Notes under the pieces: model-generated
Databases searched by the model: none
Told to the model about the DNA's origin: nothing
What the model saw: the letters and a program-made list of their open reading frames with translations, nothing else
Assembly: GCF_037546065.1 (NCBI RefSeq)
Contig: NZ_JAWMWG010000001.1
Span: 930,001-994,000 of the forward strand
Length of the DNA: 64,000 bases
Direction: 5' to 3'
Origin: Holzapfeliella saturejae
Lineage (GTDB): Bacteria; Bacillota; Bacilli; Lactobacillales; Lactobacillaceae
Position numbers and translations under genes: made by a program
In this document: one piece after another, positions 18,380 to 26,600 of the stretch
How positions within the stretch are numbered: the stretch's first letter is position 1
How the letters are laid out: each line of letters begins with the position of its first letter

Positions 18380-18725
18380 AGTCTTTTTGATTTAATTGAC
18401 GAATCAAAGCATCAATTTTGGCACCATAAGCAACAGAATCATCTTTTTTAAAGATTAATTCAGGAACTTTAAACGTTGTCAAATTACGCCCGACTTCATG
18501 ACGAATTAAACCTGTTGATTTTTTAAGTCCTTCTTCAACTTTTTGATTGTCAGATGCTTTATCAGACAAAATACTATAGTAAATAGTAGCCTGAGATAAA
18601 TCACCTGTTAGTTCAACATCAGTAATTGTAACGTCTTGAACACGAGGGTCCTTAACATTTTTACGCAATACTGTTGTTACTTCACGTAAAATTTCTTGTT
18701 GCACACGTTCAATACGGTGTTTCAT
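18378..18725 (-). CDS. rbfA: Ribosome-binding factor A
   Basis: Binds the 30S subunit during late maturation of the 16S 5' end. It has 115 residues of a single KH-like domain. Family features are RVQQEILREV near the N-terminus, the DPRVQDVTITDVELTGDL strand-turn and the GLIRHEVGRNL helix. It is the last gene of the rimP-nusA-ylxR-ylxQ-infB-rbfA operon, 14 bases after infB. Confidence 0.95.
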   Translation of the reverse strand: MKHRIERVQQEILREVTTVLRKNVKDPRVQDVTITDVELTGDLSQATIYYSILSDKASDNQKVEEGLKKSTGLIRHEVGRNLTTFKVPELIFKKDDSVAYGAKIDALIRQLNQKD

Positions 18726-18739
18726 TAGAATTCCCCCTT

Positions 18740-21241
18740 TTATTTAACAGGAACTTCTTCCATGACATAAGCTTCGATTTCATCATCCACTTTGATGTCA
18801 TTGTAGTTTTCAATCATTAAGCCACAATCAAAGCCTTGGTTAACTTCTTTAGCATCATCTTTGAAACGTTTCAATGAAGATAGTTTTCCTTCATAGATTA
18901 CGATACCGTTACGGATTAATCTCACACCACTATCACGTTGAATTGAACCGTTAGTTACGAATGCACCTGCAATTGTTCCAAGTTTTGAAACGTGGAATGT
19001 TTCACGAACAATTAAGTTACCTGTAACTTTTTCTTGGAATTCAGGATCTAACATACCCTTCATAGCTGATTCAATTTCATCGATAGCTTTGTAGATAACA
19101 CCGTATAGACGGATATCAACGTTTTCAGTTTCTGCTTGTTTTCTTACTTGTTGAGTTGGACGTACGTTAAATCCGATAACGATAGCATTACTTGCAGTAG
19201 CCAATGTTACGTCACTTTCATTAATAGCCCCTACACCAGAGTAAACAATGTTAACTTTAACGCCTTCAACTTCAATTTTTTGAAGTGATCCAGCTAAAGC
19301 TTCAGCAGAACCTTGTACATCAGCTTTGATAATAACATCAACTTGTTTCAATTCGCCTTCTTTCATCGTATCGAACAAGTTATCTAATGTTACACGGCTA
19401 TTATTATTACGTTCTTCTACTAAAGCACGTTTTGCACGTTCTTCACCAGCTGCACGAGCAGTTTTTTCATCTTCAAATACTGCGAAACGATCAGCTGAGT
19501 TTGGCACATCATTAAGACCTGTAATTTCAACTGGTTCTGATGGATAAGCTTCTTTCACACGACGACCACGATCGTTAGTCATAACACGAACACGACCAAA
19601 TGTGTTACCGACAACAATTGGGTCCCCTACACGAAGTGTTCCTTGTTGAACTAGTAGTGAGGCTACTGAACCTTTACCTTTGTCAAGACGAGCTTCAATA
19701 ACGGTCCCAACTGCTTTTTGTTCTGGGTTAGCGTGTAATTCCATCACATCAGCTTGTAATAAAATCATTTCTAGTAAGTCATCAACATTTTCACCAGTTT
19801 TAGCAGAAATAGGAACGAAGATTGTTGATCCACCCCAGTCTTCAGGAATCAATTCATATCCCATTAATTGTTCCATCACGTGGTTAGGGTTAGCATCAGG
19901 TTTATCAATCTTGTTAACTGCAACAATAATTGGCACGCCCGCAGCTTTAGCGTGGTTAATCGCTTCTTTAGTTTGAGGCATAACACCATCATCAGCTGCT
20001 ACAACTAAGATGATGATATCAGTAATATCAGCACCTCTAGCACGCATATTTGTAAATGCCGCATGTCCTGGTGTATCCAAGAACGTAATTAAGCGACCGT
20101 CATTATCAACTTGGTAAGCACCAATATGTTGTGTAATTCCACCTTCTTCACCATCTGTAACGTGAGTGTTACGCAAGTGGTCAAGTAAAGTTGTCTTACC
20201 ATGGTCAACGTGTCCCATAATTGTGATAACGGGTGGTCTAGGTGTTTGATTTTCAGTATTGCTATTTTCAGCCTCAAAGATTTTATCGATATCTGAAATA
20301 TCTTCATGTTCTTTTTCTTTTGACTCAATACCATAATCCGTTGCAATTAATTCAATTGTATCTTTATCAAGTGATTGGTTTTGGTTGACCATGACACCTA
20401 ACATAAATAATTTTTTAACAACTTCAGCTGGTTCACGGTGTAATAGTTTACCTAAATCTTGTGCATTCATGCCGTCTTCAAAAACCAATACTTCTGGCAA
20501 TGGCTTTTCTTTTCTTTGTGGCATTGGTTTTTTCTTCTTAATGTGAACATGTTGTTCTTGATGTCTATTGTTCTTTTTCTTATTGTTACGCCAATTATTT
20601 TTTGAATTAACGTTTTTCTTGTGGTCAACACGTTTACGGTTACGGTTTTCAGATTCGTTTTGTACGGGTTCTGGTGCCGCTGGAATATTTGGTAATGTAT
20701 TACGACGTGCTGGTTTTTGATTGCGATCGTTATTCTTTTTGTAATTTCCGCCACCATTATTGTTTTGTGGACGATTATTATTTGAATTTGGACGACCACC
20801 ATTATTGTTTTGTGGACGATTATTATTTGAATTTGGACGACCACCATTATTAGAATGACGATTGCCGTTATTGTTATTACGATCGTTTGATTTGTTATTT
20901 GGACGACCGTTTTGGCCACCACGGTTATTACGTGGCTTTTTGTTTGTATCTTGGCGTTGTTTTTCTTTTAATTCTTCCAAATGTCTTAAACCTGCTTTAG
21001 GTCTTGGTGAATTATTAGTTTTTTGGTTTGAATTAGATCTGTTATTGCGACGATCTTGGCTTTGATTGTTGTTATTATTACGGTTTTTTGAGTAACCATT
21101 TTTATTATTAGAGTTGTTTGAGTTGCCTTGATTTTGGTTATTGTTAGAATTGCGTTTTCTAACAGCACTCATTTTAATTTTTGTTGGCTTATGCTCGTTT
21201 TGTTGGTTGTTTGAATGATTATTATTTTGATTTGAGGTCAA
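18740..21241 (-). CDS. infB: Translation initiation factor IF-2, atypical N-terminus
   Basis: GTPase that places fMet-tRNA on the 30S subunit and promotes subunit joining. It has 833 residues. The first 230 or so are Asn/Arg/Lys-rich and low in complexity, with a 15-residue tandem repeat. An IF2_N domain follows (MNAQDLGKLLHREPAEVVKK), then the G domain with GHVDHGKTTLLDHLR, DTPGHAAF and NKIDKP, and domains II-IV. The start is TTG (21239-21241), about eleven bases after AAAGGA. The usual N1 helical domain (IYELAKE-type) is absent and there are only 66 bases to ylxQ, so it cannot lie upstream. Confidence 0.95.
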   Translation of the reverse strand: MTSNQNNNHSNNQQNEHKPTKIKMSAVRKRNSNNNQNQGNSNNSNNKNGYSKNRNNNNNQSQDRRNNRSNSNQKTNNSPRPKAGLRHLEELKEKQRQDTNKKPRNNRGGQNGRPNNKSNDRNNNNGNRHSNNGGRPNSNNNRPQNNNGGRPNSNNNRPQNNNGGGNYKKNNDRNQKPARRNTLPNIPAAPEPVQNESENRNRKRVDHKKNVNSKNNWRNNKKKNNRHQEQHVHIKKKKPMPQRKEKPLPEVLVFEDGMNAQDLGKLLHREPAEVVKKLFMLGVMVNQNQSLDKDTIELIATDYGIESKEKEHEDISDIDKIFEAENSNTENQTPRPPVITIMGHVDHGKTTLLDHLRNTHVTDGEEGGITQHIGAYQVDNDGRLITFLDTPGHAAFTNMRARGADITDIIILVVAADDGVMPQTKEAINHAKAAGVPIIVAVNKIDKPDANPNHVMEQLMGYELIPEDWGGSTIFVPISAKTGENVDDLLEMILLQADVMELHANPEQKAVGTVIEARLDKGKGSVASLLVQQGTLRVGDPIVVGNTFGRVRVMTNDRGRRVKEAYPSEPVEITGLNDVPNSADRFAVFEDEKTARAAGEERAKRALVEERNNNSRVTLDNLFDTMKEGELKQVDVIIKADVQGSAEALAGSLQKIEVEGVKVNIVYSGVGAINESDVTLATASNAIVIGFNVRPTQQVRKQAETENVDIRLYGVIYKAIDEIESAMKGMLDPEFQEKVTGNLIVRETFHVSKLGTIAGAFVTNGSIQRDSGVRLIRNGIVIYEGKLSSLKRFKDDAKEVNQGFDCGLMIENYNDIKVDDEIEAYVMEEVPVK
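20751..20851 (-). repeat. 45-bp tandem repeat inside infB
   Basis: A 45-bp unit at 20751-20795 is repeated exactly at 20796-20840, and the first 11 bases recur at 20841-20851. It encodes a 15-residue Arg-Pro-Asn-rich unit (RPNSNNNRPQNNNGG) in the low-complexity arm of IF-2. Exact identity suggests recent duplication and possible copy-number variation between strains. Confidence 0.95.
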
Positions 21242-21279
21242 AGAATGGTCATTCCTTTCTTATTTTGGCAAAGCAAGCA

Positions 21280-21310
21280 TGATGCTATCAGGTTTTTGTC
21301 ATCAGCATCA
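21280..21310 (-). other. Inverted repeat between ylxQ and infB
   Basis: TGATGCT (21280-21286) and AGCATCA (21304-21310) can form a 7-bp stem with a 17-base loop. It includes the ylxQ stop codon and lies upstream of the infB ribosome-binding site. There is no T-run, so it is not a simple terminator. It may influence infB translation, which is speculative. Confidence 0.4.
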
Positions 21311-21619
21311 CACTTCTTCACTATAGTATTTTTGTATTGCTTTACTAAAGCCCTTATCACAAATTGCTAGTATTTTACGATTTTTACCAATTGCTTGTTC
21401 AAAGTCTTGGCTCGTAAAGTCTGTAATAACAGGAACTTTATAGTAATTAGCTTTGTTTGTAATGTCTTTTTGATTGTTTTTAGCAGTATCTGTTGCCAAA
21501 AATATCAATTGCACCGAGGCATTTCGAATACCTTCAATTACTTGAGGTGCACCAGAAATTAAATTTTGAGATTTTTGTGCTAACCCTAGAAAGTTTAACA
21601 CTTTTTGTCGGTTATCCAT
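21308..21619 (-). CDS. ylxQ: YlxQ, L7Ae-family RNA-binding protein
   Basis: Small protein of the ribosomal L7Ae/L30e family, presumed to bind kink-turn RNA. It has 103 residues. The family fold shows NFLGLAQKSQNLISG at the N-terminus, a central LIFLATDTAKN strand and VPVITDFTSQDFEQAIGK. Its ATG overlaps the ylxR stop by one base. Its place between ylxR and infB is conserved in Firmicutes. The cellular role is not settled. Confidence 0.92.
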   Translation of the reverse strand: MDNRQKVLNFLGLAQKSQNLISGAPQVIEGIRNASVQLIFLATDTAKNNQKDITNKANYYKVPVITDFTSQDFEQAIGKNRKILAICDKGFSKAIQKYYSEEV

Positions 21620-21918
21620 TACTGGTTATCTCCAAATAATTCTTGTCTGGCTTTTTGATGATCAACATATTCAAATAACTCATCGTAAAAAGCATCATCA
21701 ACTTTAACCTTTAAAGATTGATTGAGTACTTGTTTGTCTTTTGCTGTTTGAATAATGTCTGGCTTTAATGAAACATACGCCCCACGACCTGGTTTTTTAC
21801 CAGTTGGGTCAATGCTCAAATTACCTTCTTTGTCTAATACGACACGTACTAATTCTTTTTTAGGTACCATTTCATTAGTCAGTAAGTCTCGACGCATTGG
21901 AATCTTACGTTTTTTCAT
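21619..21918 (-). CDS. ylxR: YlxR/RnpM family RNA-binding protein
   Basis: DUF448 protein; B. subtilis YlxR (RnpM) has been linked to RNase P. It has 99 residues. The family motif RKIPMRRDLLTNEMVPK lies at the N-terminus, followed by PTGKKPGRGAYVSLKPD. The ATG at 21916-21918 has AGGTG six bases upstream. A GTG three codons earlier lies within that ribosome-binding site and is rejected. It follows nusA in the operon. Confidence 0.92.
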   Translation of the reverse strand: MKKRKIPMRRDLLTNEMVPKKELVRVVLDKEGNLSIDPTGKKPGRGAYVSLKPDIIQTAKDKQVLNQSLKVKVDDAFYDELFEYVDHQKARQELFGDNQ

Positions 21919-21938
21919 AGTTATCACCTACTCAAAAA

Positions 21939-23051
21939 TTATTCTTCAGTTGATTCTGAAGGACTATCATCTGTTGATACTTCAGTACTTGCTTCAGCTT
22001 CTTCAGTATCTTCAACAAATTCAACTTCTGATTCTGCTTTAATATCAATTTTGTATCCAGTTAATCTAGCAGCTAAACGAACGTTTTGACCACGTTTACC
22101 AATTGCAAGAGATAATTGGTAATCAGGAACAATAACTAAACAGCTATTTTGTTCTTCATCAAATTGAACAGCAATTACTTCTGCAGGGTTAAGTGCATTG
22201 GCGATGTAATCTGATGAATCTTCTTCATAATTGATGATATCCATGTTTTCACCACCAAGTTCATCCACGATTGTTTGAACACGAGCACCTTTTTGACCCA
22301 CACAAGTTCCGACTGCATCAATATTTTTGTTATCAGAACGAACAGCCATCTTAGTACGGTCACCAGCTTCTCTAGCAATTGAAACAATTTCAACAGTACC
22401 ATCATAGATTTCAGGTACTTCACGTTCAAATAGACGTTTAACTAAATCAGCATGTGTACGAGAAACAAATACTTGAGGACCTTTTGTCGTATTGTCCACT
22501 TTAGATACTAACACTTTAATACGGTCTTGTGGTTTGTAAGTTTCATTTGGCATTTGGTCAGCACGTGACATTAAAGCTTCAACGCGACCAATATTGACAT
22601 AGACAAATTTGTTATCTTGTCTTTGTACTTCACCTTGAACGACTTCATCTTGATACTGTGAGTATTCATTGAAGATATTACTTCTTTCAGCTTCGCGAAC
22701 ACGTTGCATAATCACTTGCTTAGCAGTTTGTGCTGCAATACGACCGAAGTCTTTAGGTGTTACTTCAAATTTTAAAACATCGCCTAATTCATAAGCTTTG
22801 TTAATTTTTAGTGCATCTGGGAAGCTGATTTCTAATCTATCATCGAAGACTTCTTCAACAACTTCTTTTAAAGCATACACTTTGATATCACTTTTCTTTT
22901 CGTCAAAAATAACTTCAACATTTTGTGCTTTGTTGTAATTTCTTTTGTATGCAGAAACTAAAGCTGCTTCTAACGCATCAATGATAACTTCTTTTTTGAT
23001 ACCTTTTTCTTTTTCAAGTGCTTCAAAAGCACTTAACATTTCTTTTGACAT
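21939..23051 (-). CDS. nusA: Transcription termination/antitermination protein NusA
   Basis: RNA polymerase-associated factor that controls pausing, termination and antitermination. It has 370 residues, the short Gram-positive form without the C-terminal acidic repeats of proteobacteria. The N-terminal RNAP-binding domain is followed by S1 (about 135-200) and two KH domains with VGQKGARVQTIVDELGGE and AIGKRGQNVRLAARLTG. It ends in an acidic Ser/Thr/Glu tail. It is the second gene of the rimP-infB operon, whose leader carries a terminator that NusA could act on. Confidence 0.97.
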   Translation of the reverse strand: MSKEMLSAFEALEKEKGIKKEVIIDALEAALVSAYKRNYNKAQNVEVIFDEKKSDIKVYALKEVVEEVFDDRLEISFPDALKINKAYELGDVLKFEVTPKDFGRIAAQTAKQVIMQRVREAERSNIFNEYSQYQDEVVQGEVQRQDNKFVYVNIGRVEALMSRADQMPNETYKPQDRIKVLVSKVDNTTKGPQVFVSRTHADLVKRLFEREVPEIYDGTVEIVSIAREAGDRTKMAVRSDNKNIDAVGTCVGQKGARVQTIVDELGGENMDIINYEEDSSDYIANALNPAEVIAVQFDEEQNSCLVIVPDYQLSLAIGKRGQNVRLAARLTGYKIDIKAESEVEFVEDTEEAEASTEVSTDDSPSESTEE

Positions 23052-23066
23052 GAACTACGTCCCCTT

Positions 23067-23540
23067 CTAAAACTCAATTGCGAATCTTGCTTTAGCCACA
23101 ATATCCGTTGGAATTGAGAGTTGTTTACGTTGTGTTTTAATTTTAATTTCTAAAGTTACAAATGAATCATCTTTACTAATTAAAAAACCTTCGTAGACTT
23201 TTTCGCCTTCAAAAGCACGGTATAAACTAACATTGATGTATTCACCAATTGCACTTTCCCAGTCTTTTTCTTTTTTGATAGGTCTTTCAACACCTGGTGA
23301 AGAAACTTCTAACATATAAGGTTCTGGAAAAGGATCAGGATTAAGTTCATCAAGCTTTTCACTTAATTGTTCACTTACCTGTGCGACTTCTTCAATATCA
23401 ATTCCACCAGTTTTATCGACATAAATTCTTAAATAACGTGTTGATTTTTCTTTAATGTACTCAACGTCAACAAGCTCATAACCTTTCTCGTCAACGATTG
23501 GTGTAACTAAAGATTCAACGATTTCTGTAATCTCAGCCAC
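23067..23540 (-). CDS. rimP: Ribosome maturation factor RimP
   Basis: Needed for 30S subunit assembly. It has 157 residues. Family features are VDVEYIKEKSTRYLRIYVDK in the N-terminal domain, the PYMLEVSSPGVERPI core motif and a C-terminal Sm-like domain. It starts with GTG (23538-23540), with AGGAGG about five bases upstream. It is the first gene of the operon, preceded by a promoter and a leader terminator. Confidence 0.95.
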   Translation of the reverse strand: MAEITEIVESLVTPIVDEKGYELVDVEYIKEKSTRYLRIYVDKTGGIDIEEVAQVSEQLSEKLDELNPDPFPEPYMLEVSSPGVERPIKKEKDWESAIGEYINVSLYRAFEGEKVYEGFLISKDDSFVTLEIKIKTQRKQLSIPTDIVAKARFAIEF

Positions 23541-23555
23541 ATAATCCTCCTATTG

Positions 23556-23586
23556 CAATAAAAAGAGTGAGCATTTCTGCTCACTC
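23556..23586 (-). terminator. Intrinsic terminator in the rimP leader / after polC
   Basis: GAGTGAGCA (23565-23573) pairs with TGCTCACTC (23578-23586) around a 4-base loop. On the minus strand it runs into TTTTTATT. It lies between the promoter at 23612-23640 and the rimP GTG. It therefore ends polC transcripts and also stands in the rimP-nusA leader as a potential attenuator. Confidence 0.85.
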
Positions 23587-23611
23587 GAACTAAGAACCAT
23601 CCAATGTGTAT

Positions 23612-23640
23612 AGTGTAGCACATTAAGGGCTTTAAATCAA
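23612..23640 (-). promoter_or_regulatory. rimP-nusA operon promoter
   Basis: Minus strand TTGATT (plus AATCAA, 23635-23640), a 17-bp spacer and TACACT (plus AGTGTA, 23612-23617). It abuts the polC stop codon and is upstream of the leader terminator. Confidence 0.6.
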
Positions 23641-26600
23641 TTAAAATAGTGATAGTTGGTTCTGTTCAGGTAGTCCTTCCAAGACCCCATTTTCTTCAAA
23701 ATAACTCATGATGGTTTTGGATACTTTCCCTCTGGTTGCTAAGTCTTCTTGTGATAAAAACGGTTTATCAGCACGAGCCGCTACGATTTGTTTTGCCACA
23801 TTATCACCTAGTCCTGGCACAGCATTAAAAGGTGCTAATAAGGTATGATCATCAACAATTGTAAAGTCTTGAGCTGCTGATTTTTCAACATCGACCATTT
23901 TGATTTTAATGCCTCGTTCTAAACATTCATTGGCAAGTTCAAGCACCGTCATCAAACTTTTATCTTTAGCCGTTGCATCATTGCCTTTATCATGAATTTC
24001 TTGCATGGCTTCCTTAACAGAATTTTTACCATTTGACATCGCTACCAAATCAAAATCACTTGCTCTAACACTAAAGTAAGCTGCGTAATAAATGGTAGGA
24101 TAATGCACTTTAAAGTAAGCAATTCTAAGTGCCATCATCACATAAGCAGTAGCATGGGCTTTGGGGAACATGTACTTGATTTTTAAACAAGAATCAATAT
24201 ACCAACTTGGAATATTTGGATTATCCCGCATTAATTTTTGCCATTCTTCAGGAATTCCTTTTCCTTTACGAACACGTTCCATGATTTGAAAGGCCGTTTG
24301 AGATTCCATTCCCCAATGAATCAAGTCAAGCATGATATTATCACGACAACCAATAACCTCTTTTAAGGTAACTTGTCCGCTATCAACTAAGTCTGAGGCA
24401 TTGCCTAACCAAACATCTGTCCCGTGAGATAATCCTGAAATTTGTAACAACTCTGCAAAAGTTGTGGGTTTAGTATCTTCAAGCATCCCTCGGACAAATT
24501 TTGTTCCAAATTCAGGCACACCTAATGTACCGGTTTTTGAATTAATTTGTTCAGGTGTTACCCCAATTGACTCTGTTCCAGAAAATAACGCCATTACTCC
24601 TGGATCATTGGTTGGAATAGTCAATGGATCAATTCCACTTAAATCTTGTAACATTCTAATCATTGTTGGATCATCATGTCCTAAGATATCAAGTTTCAAG
24701 ATATTATCGTGAATAGAATGGAAATCAAAGTGAGTTGTTTTCCAGGTAGAACTTTGGTCATCTGCTGGATATTGAATTGGCGTAAAGTCATAGATATCCA
24801 TGTAATCTGGCACAACGATAATTCCAGCCGGATGCTGACCAGTCGTTCGCTTAACACCTGTTGACCCTTTAGCTAGTCGTTCAACTTCGGCTGTTCTAAG
24901 GTCTAATTCTTTTTCTTCCTCATAATGTTTAACATAACCAAACGCAGTTTTATCAGCAACAGTTCCAATGGTTCCTGCTCTAAACACGCTGTCTTCACCA
25001 AATAAAACTTTAGTATAATTATGAGCCACAGGTTGGTAATCACCTGAGAAGTTTAAATCGATATCTGGTACTTTATCACCGTTAAAACCTAGGAAAGTTT
25101 CAAATGGAATATCATGACCATCTTTTACTAACTCTTCACCACAATTAGGGCATTTTTTATTAGGTAAATCATATCCTGACCCGTATTCACCTTTAGTATA
25201 AAACTCAGAATATTTACAGCTAGCACAGCGATAATGTGGTGGCAGTGGATTAACCTCTGTAATCCCGGTCATCGTTGCGGCAAAACTTGACCCAACTGAT
25301 CCACGTGATCCAACTAAATAGCCATCTTTATTAGATTTATATACTAGTTTTTGAGAAATTAGATAAATAACACTAAATCCATTTCCAATAATACTCTTTA
25401 ATTCGTGTTCAATCCGGTCTTCAACAATTTTAGGTAAAGGATTGCCGTAGAGTTCGTAGGCTTTATTGTAAGATAACTCTCTAATTTCATCTTCAGAATG
25501 TTCCATAATTGGTGTGTACAATTTGTCTTTAACAGGTACAATTTCTTCTGTTGATTCAGCAATTTGATTTGGGTTAGCAACTATAACTTGGTAAGCAGTT
25601 TGTTCGTCTAAAAAGTCAAACTCATCAAACATTTCTTGCGTTGTTCTGAAATGTAAATCTGGCAATTTTTGATGACGTAGTGGACTACTTTTAATTGAAG
25701 AGATTAGGATTTCACGATAAATATGATCTTCTGGATTTAAGTAGTGCACATCCCCTGTTACAACCACAGGCTTATTGAGTTCTTGACCTAACTGAATGAT
25801 ATTCTTGAGAATATCTTGTAAGTCTTCTTTATTACGAATTAATTCTCGGTCGATTAAAGAACTATACGCACTTGGCGGTTGAATTTCTAAGTAATCATAA
25901 TACTCAGCTAATTTTTTAGCTTCAGCGTATCCCTTTTGCATCATGGCGGTAAAAACTTCGCCATCAGCACAACCACTTCCAATTAATAATCCGTCTCGAT
26001 ATTCATCCAGCAAGAATTTTGGTAGACGAGGTGTTCGGTAATAATACTTAACATTCGCCATTGAAATTAGCTTAAATAGATTTTTCAAGCCTGCTTGTGT
26101 TTTGGCTAAAATCGTCATATGACTAGGTCTTGCACGTTTATAGGTCACATGAGGATTTTTATGCTGATTAAACTCATTAAGATTTGTTTCACTAAATTGT
26201 TCTTGAAAAACACCTAGTAATTTATATAGCAAATAACCGGTTGCTTCCGCATCACTATCGGCACGGTGATGATGTTCAAGTGTAATTTGGTATTTTCTAG
26301 ATAGGGTATCTAATGTGTGTCTTCCTTGTTCGGGGTGTAATAATCGTGATAATTCTAACGTATCAATAACCGGAATCGTCACATTGTTAAACCCAGATCT
26401 CACTAAGGCAGCATTTAAAAAACCAATATCAAATGAAACATTATGTCCCGCAATTGCTTCAGCACCAGCCATAAAATCAACAAATCGTGTAATCACGTCT
26501 TTTTCATCATCTGCTTGTTCAACCATATCGTCAGTAATACTTGTTAAATTGATGGTTGTTGTTGACAGTGCTTCATGCGGATTGATAAATTCGTCAAAAC

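Noticed and set aside
20751..20851. CRISPR-like repeats
   Set aside because: The repeats are directly adjacent without spacers and are in frame with the IF-2 coding region; no cas gene is present.
20467..20922. 151-codon frame rich in Ile/Val inside infB
   Set aside because: It is an out-of-frame reading of the Asn/Arg-rich repeats of IF-2, with no start signals.
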